Positions 61,802-64,000 of a stretch of 64,000 bases of DNA are shown piece after piece (position 1 is the stretch's first letter; every line of letters begins with the position of its first letter). The translations under genes and the position numbers were made by a program. Source of the stretch: Streptomyces chrestomyceticus JCM 4735 (GTDB lineage: Bacteria; Actinomycetota; Actinomycetes; Streptomycetales; Streptomycetaceae); the NCBI RefSeq assembly GCF_003865135.1, contig NZ_BHZC01000001.1, positions 5,332,001 to 5,396,000 of the forward strand. The letters run 5' to 3'. The notes beneath the pieces were generated by a model that did not search any database, was not told the origin of the DNA, and was given only the letters and a program-made list of their open reading frames with translations.

Positions 61802-62974
61802 TTGGAATTCGGGCTGTTCGTACAGGGATATGTGCCCGCCGCGCGGGCGAAGGTCGACCCCGAGGCTGAGCACCACGCACTGATGGAGGAGACGGAGTAC
61901 GTCATCCAGGCCGACCGGTCCGGGTTCAAGTACGCGTGGGCCTCCGAGCACCACTTCCTGGAGGAGTACTCCCACCTCTCCGCCAACGACGTCTACCTGG
62001 GCTACCTCGCCCACGCCACCGAGCGCATCCACCTCGGCTCCGGCATCTTCAACCCGCTCGCCCCGGTCAACCACCCCGTCAAGGTCGCCGAGAAGGCCGC
62101 CATGCTCGACCACCTCTCCGGCGGCCGCTTCGAGTTCGGCACCGGGCGTGGGGCGGGCAGCCACGAGATCCTGGGGTTCATGCCGGGCGTGACGGACATG
62201 AACCACACCAAGGAGCTGTGGGAAGAGACCATCGCCGAGTTCCCGAAGATGTGGCTCCAGGACGAGTACCAGGGGTTCCAGGGGAAGCACTGGCAACTGC
62301 CGCCCCGCAAGGTGCTGCCCAAGCCGTACGGGACCGCGCACCCGCCGATGTGGTACGCGGCCGGGTCGCCCGCCTCGTACGCGATGGCGGGGAAGAAGGG
62401 CCTCGGCGTGCTGGGCTTCAGCGTGCAGAAGGTCGCGGACATGGAGTGGGTCGTCGAGTCGTACAAGACGGCCGTGAAGGAGGCCGAGCCGGTCGGCGCG
62501 TACGTCAACGACAACGTCATGGTGACCTCCACCGCGATCTGCGCCGAGACCCACCAGAAGGCCGTCGAGATCGCCGTCGGCGGCGGGCTCAACTACCTCC
62601 AGTCGCTGCTGTTCCGCTACCACGACACGTTCCCGCGCCCCGAGGGCATCCCGGAGTGGCCGGAGCTGCTGCCGGAGTACACCGAGGAGATCATCGAGCT
62701 GCTGATCGCCGAGGAGCTGATGATCTGCGGCGACCCCGACGAGGTGTTCCGCCAGTGCAAGCGCTGGGAACAGGCCGGCGCCGACCAGCTCTCCTTCGGC
62801 CTGCCCATCGGCGTCTCGCCCGAGGACACCCTCACCACCATCCGCCTCATCGGCGAGCACGTGATCCCGAAGATCGACACAGACCCGGTGCACCGGACCG
62901 CCCGCTTCCGGCAGAGCGCCGCCGGGCCGGACACCGAGCCGGACGCCGGACCGGGCACCGGACCGGCCGCCTGA
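61802..62974 (+). CDS. LLM-class flavin-dependent oxidoreductase/monooxygenase
   Basis: 390 residues, TTG start with GAGGGA about 12 bases upstream; no other in-frame start precedes it. Luciferase-like fold: EFGLFVQGYVPAARA, RSGFKYAWASEHHFLEEYSHLSAN and HLSGGRFEFGTGRGAGSHEILG. The EHHF and GTGRGAG motifs are those of FMN-dependent bacterial-luciferase-type monooxygenases (limonene/alkane group). The flavin reductase at 13364 could supply its FMNH2. A Pro/Gly/Asp-rich tail of about 25 residues ends the protein. Confidence 0.82.
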   Translation: MEFGLFVQGYVPAARAKVDPEAEHHALMEETEYVIQADRSGFKYAWASEHHFLEEYSHLSANDVYLGYLAHATERIHLGSGIFNPLAPVNHPVKVAEKAAMLDHLSGGRFEFGTGRGAGSHEILGFMPGVTDMNHTKELWEETIAEFPKMWLQDEYQGFQGKHWQLPPRKVLPKPYGTAHPPMWYAAGSPASYAMAGKKGLGVLGFSVQKVADMEWVVESYKTAVKEAEPVGAYVNDNVMVTSTAICAETHQKAVEIAVGGGLNYLQSLLFRYHDTFPRPEGIPEWPELLPEYTEEIIELLIAEELMICGDPDEVFRQCKRWEQAGADQLSFGLPIGVSPEDTLTTIRLIGEHVIPKIDTDPVHRTARFRQSAAGPDTEPDAGPGTGPAA

Positions 62975-62993
62975 GCGAAAGGGACCCCCGGGG

Positions 62994-64000
62994 ATGCTCG
63001 ACCACCTGATCAAGGGCGCCACGATCGTCGACGGCACCGGCGCCCCCGCGTACCAGGCCGACCTCGCCGTACAGCACGGCCGCATCACCGCCATCGGAAG
63101 CATCAGCGACCCCGCCAGCACCACCGAGGACGCCCACGGCCTCGTGCTCACACCCGGCTTCGTCGACCCGCACACCCACTACGACGCCCAGCTCTTCTGG
63201 GACCCCTACGCCACCCCCTCCATGCACCACGGCGTCACCACCGTCGCGGGCGGCAACTGCGGCTTCACCCTCGCCCCGCTCAACCCGGACCGCCCCGGCG
63301 ACGCCGACTACACCCGCCGCATGATGAGCCGCGTCGAAGGCATGTCGCTGGCGGCGCTGGAGCAGGGCGCGCCGTGGAACTGGTCCACCTTCGGCGAGTA
63401 CCTGGACGCGCTGGACGGCCGGACCGCCGTCAACGCGGGCTTCATGGTCGGCCACTGCGCGCTCCGCCGCCACGTCATGGGCCCGGACGCGATCGGCGGA
63501 CAGCCCACCGAGGCCCAGCTCCACGCGATGCTGCGGCTGTTCCACGACGCGATGGACGCGGGCGCCTGGGGCCTGTCCACCACCCAGTCCTCGACCCACG
63601 CCGACGGCGACGGACAGCCGGTCGCGTCCCGGCACGCCCGCCCCGCCGAACTGCTCGCCCTCTCCCGCGCGGTCGCCGACCACGAGGGCACCCAGTTGGA
63701 GGCGATCGTCGCGGGCTGCCTCGACCAGTTCGCGGACGAGGAGATCGACCTGCTCGTCGAGATGTCGGCCGCCGCCGGGCGCCCCCTCAACTGGAACGTG
63801 CTGACCATCGACAGCGCCGTACCGGAACGGGTGCCCCGCCAACTGGAGGCGAGCGAACGCGCCCGTAAGGCGGGCGGCCGCATCGTCGCCCTCACCATGC
63901 CGATCCTCACCCCCATGAACATGTCGCTGGGCACCTTCTGCGCCCTCAACCTCATCCCCGGCTGGGGCGACATCCTCGCCCTGCCCGTACCGGAGCGCAT
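62994..64000 (+). CDS. N-acyl-D-amino-acid deacylase-like amidohydrolase (3' end outside the window)
   Basis: At least 335 residues are visible from the ATG at 62994; the frame is open at the right edge. D-aminoacylase/COG3653 features: LIKGATIVDGTGAPAYQADLAV at the start, the metal-binding VDPHTHYDAQLFWD, HHGVTTVAGGNCGFT, and MDAGAWGLSTTQSSTHADG. These enzymes are usually 550-600 residues and hydrolyse amide or cyclic bonds. The gene follows the LLM gene by 19 bases and shares its operator pair. Confidence 0.85.
   Translation, partial: MLDHLIKGATIVDGTGAPAYQADLAVQHGRITAIGSISDPASTTEDAHGLVLTPGFVDPHTHYDAQLFWDPYATPSMHHGVTTVAGGNCGFTLAPLNPDRPGDADYTRRMMSRVEGMSLAALEQGAPWNWSTFGEYLDALDGRTAVNAGFMVGHCALRRHVMGPDAIGGQPTEAQLHAMLRLFHDAMDAGAWGLSTTQSSTHADGDGQPVASRHARPAELLALSRAVADHEGTQLEAIVAGCLDQFADEEIDLLVEMSAAAGRPLNWNVLTIDSAVPERVPRQLEASERARKAGGRIVALTMPILTPMNMSLGTFCALNLIPGWGDILALPVPER

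Overview
The window is very GC-rich, with tightly packed genes, frequent ATGA/GTGA/TGATG overlaps and GTG/TTG starts. The gene families (AfsK/AfsR, a DUF5753-DUF397 pair, an RsbW-like ATPase, ALF-repeat/LAxTG surface protein, F420-type enzymes) are those of a Streptomyces chromosome. No rRNA, tRNA, CRISPR array, insertion sequence or phage gene was recognised.

Layout. 1-4.0 kb: the 3' end of a membrane-anchored protein and a kinase-like protein that appears to be a pseudokinase and has a broken reading frame near its membrane segment. 4.1-19.6 kb: a catabolic block with an amidohydrolase, a pair of acyl-CoA dehydrogenases, a cyclase-family hydrolase, an SDR, an acyl-CoA dehydrogenase/zinc alcohol dehydrogenase pair, a flavin reductase, an enoyl-CoA hydratase, an ADP-forming type acyl-CoA synthetase, a flavoprotein monooxygenase and a DUF35 protein. 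An RsbW-like ATPase interrupts it. 19.7-34.3 kb: unrelated genes (antiporter, GNAT, beta-propeller protein, PNPOx, trypsin-like protease, FAD monooxygenase, XRE/DUF397 pair, VOC protein, ALF-repeat surface protein, lipoproteins). 34.3-37.4 kb: a thiolase-like protein divergent from a frameshifted acyl-CoA dehydrogenase and a deazaflavin-type reductase. 37.6-45.0 kb: a TetR regulator, a VOC protein, afsK and cell-envelope genes. 45.0-52.6 kb: an enoyl-CoA hydratase/DUF35/thiolase operon, two CoA ligases and a PNPOx-fold protein. 52.6-56.8 kb: a secreted DNHRP-repeat peptide, an AfsS-like DSHRP-repeat protein and afsR. 57-64 kb: a second amidohydrolase, alpha/beta hydrolase, DCC protein, two LLM oxidoreductases, a hydroxysteroid-dehydrogenase-like SDR and a D-aminoacylase-like protein cut by the window end.

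The thread through the catabolic parts is a 15-bp palindrome, CTGACG-N3-CGTCAG. Seven exact and seven one-mismatch copies lie next to catabolic promoters or gene starts, and none lies in the unrelated islands. A fifteenth, degenerate copy overlaps the start codon of the TetR gene at 38.3 kb, which makes that protein the best local candidate for the regulator. The enzyme set (CoA ligases, paired acyl-CoA dehydrogenases, hydratases, thiolase/DUF35 pair, SDRs, amidohydrolases, F420-type enzymes) resembles actinobacterial pathways that break down cyclic or steroid-like CoA esters. The actual substrate is not shown by the sequence.

The AfsK-AfsR-AfsS regulatory genes are present, but afsK is separated from afsR/afsS by about 10 kb that includes part of this operator-marked catabolic set. 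Two genes (1082-3980 and 35651-36904) contain apparent one-base losses in G/C-rich runs. These could be assembly errors or genuine decay.
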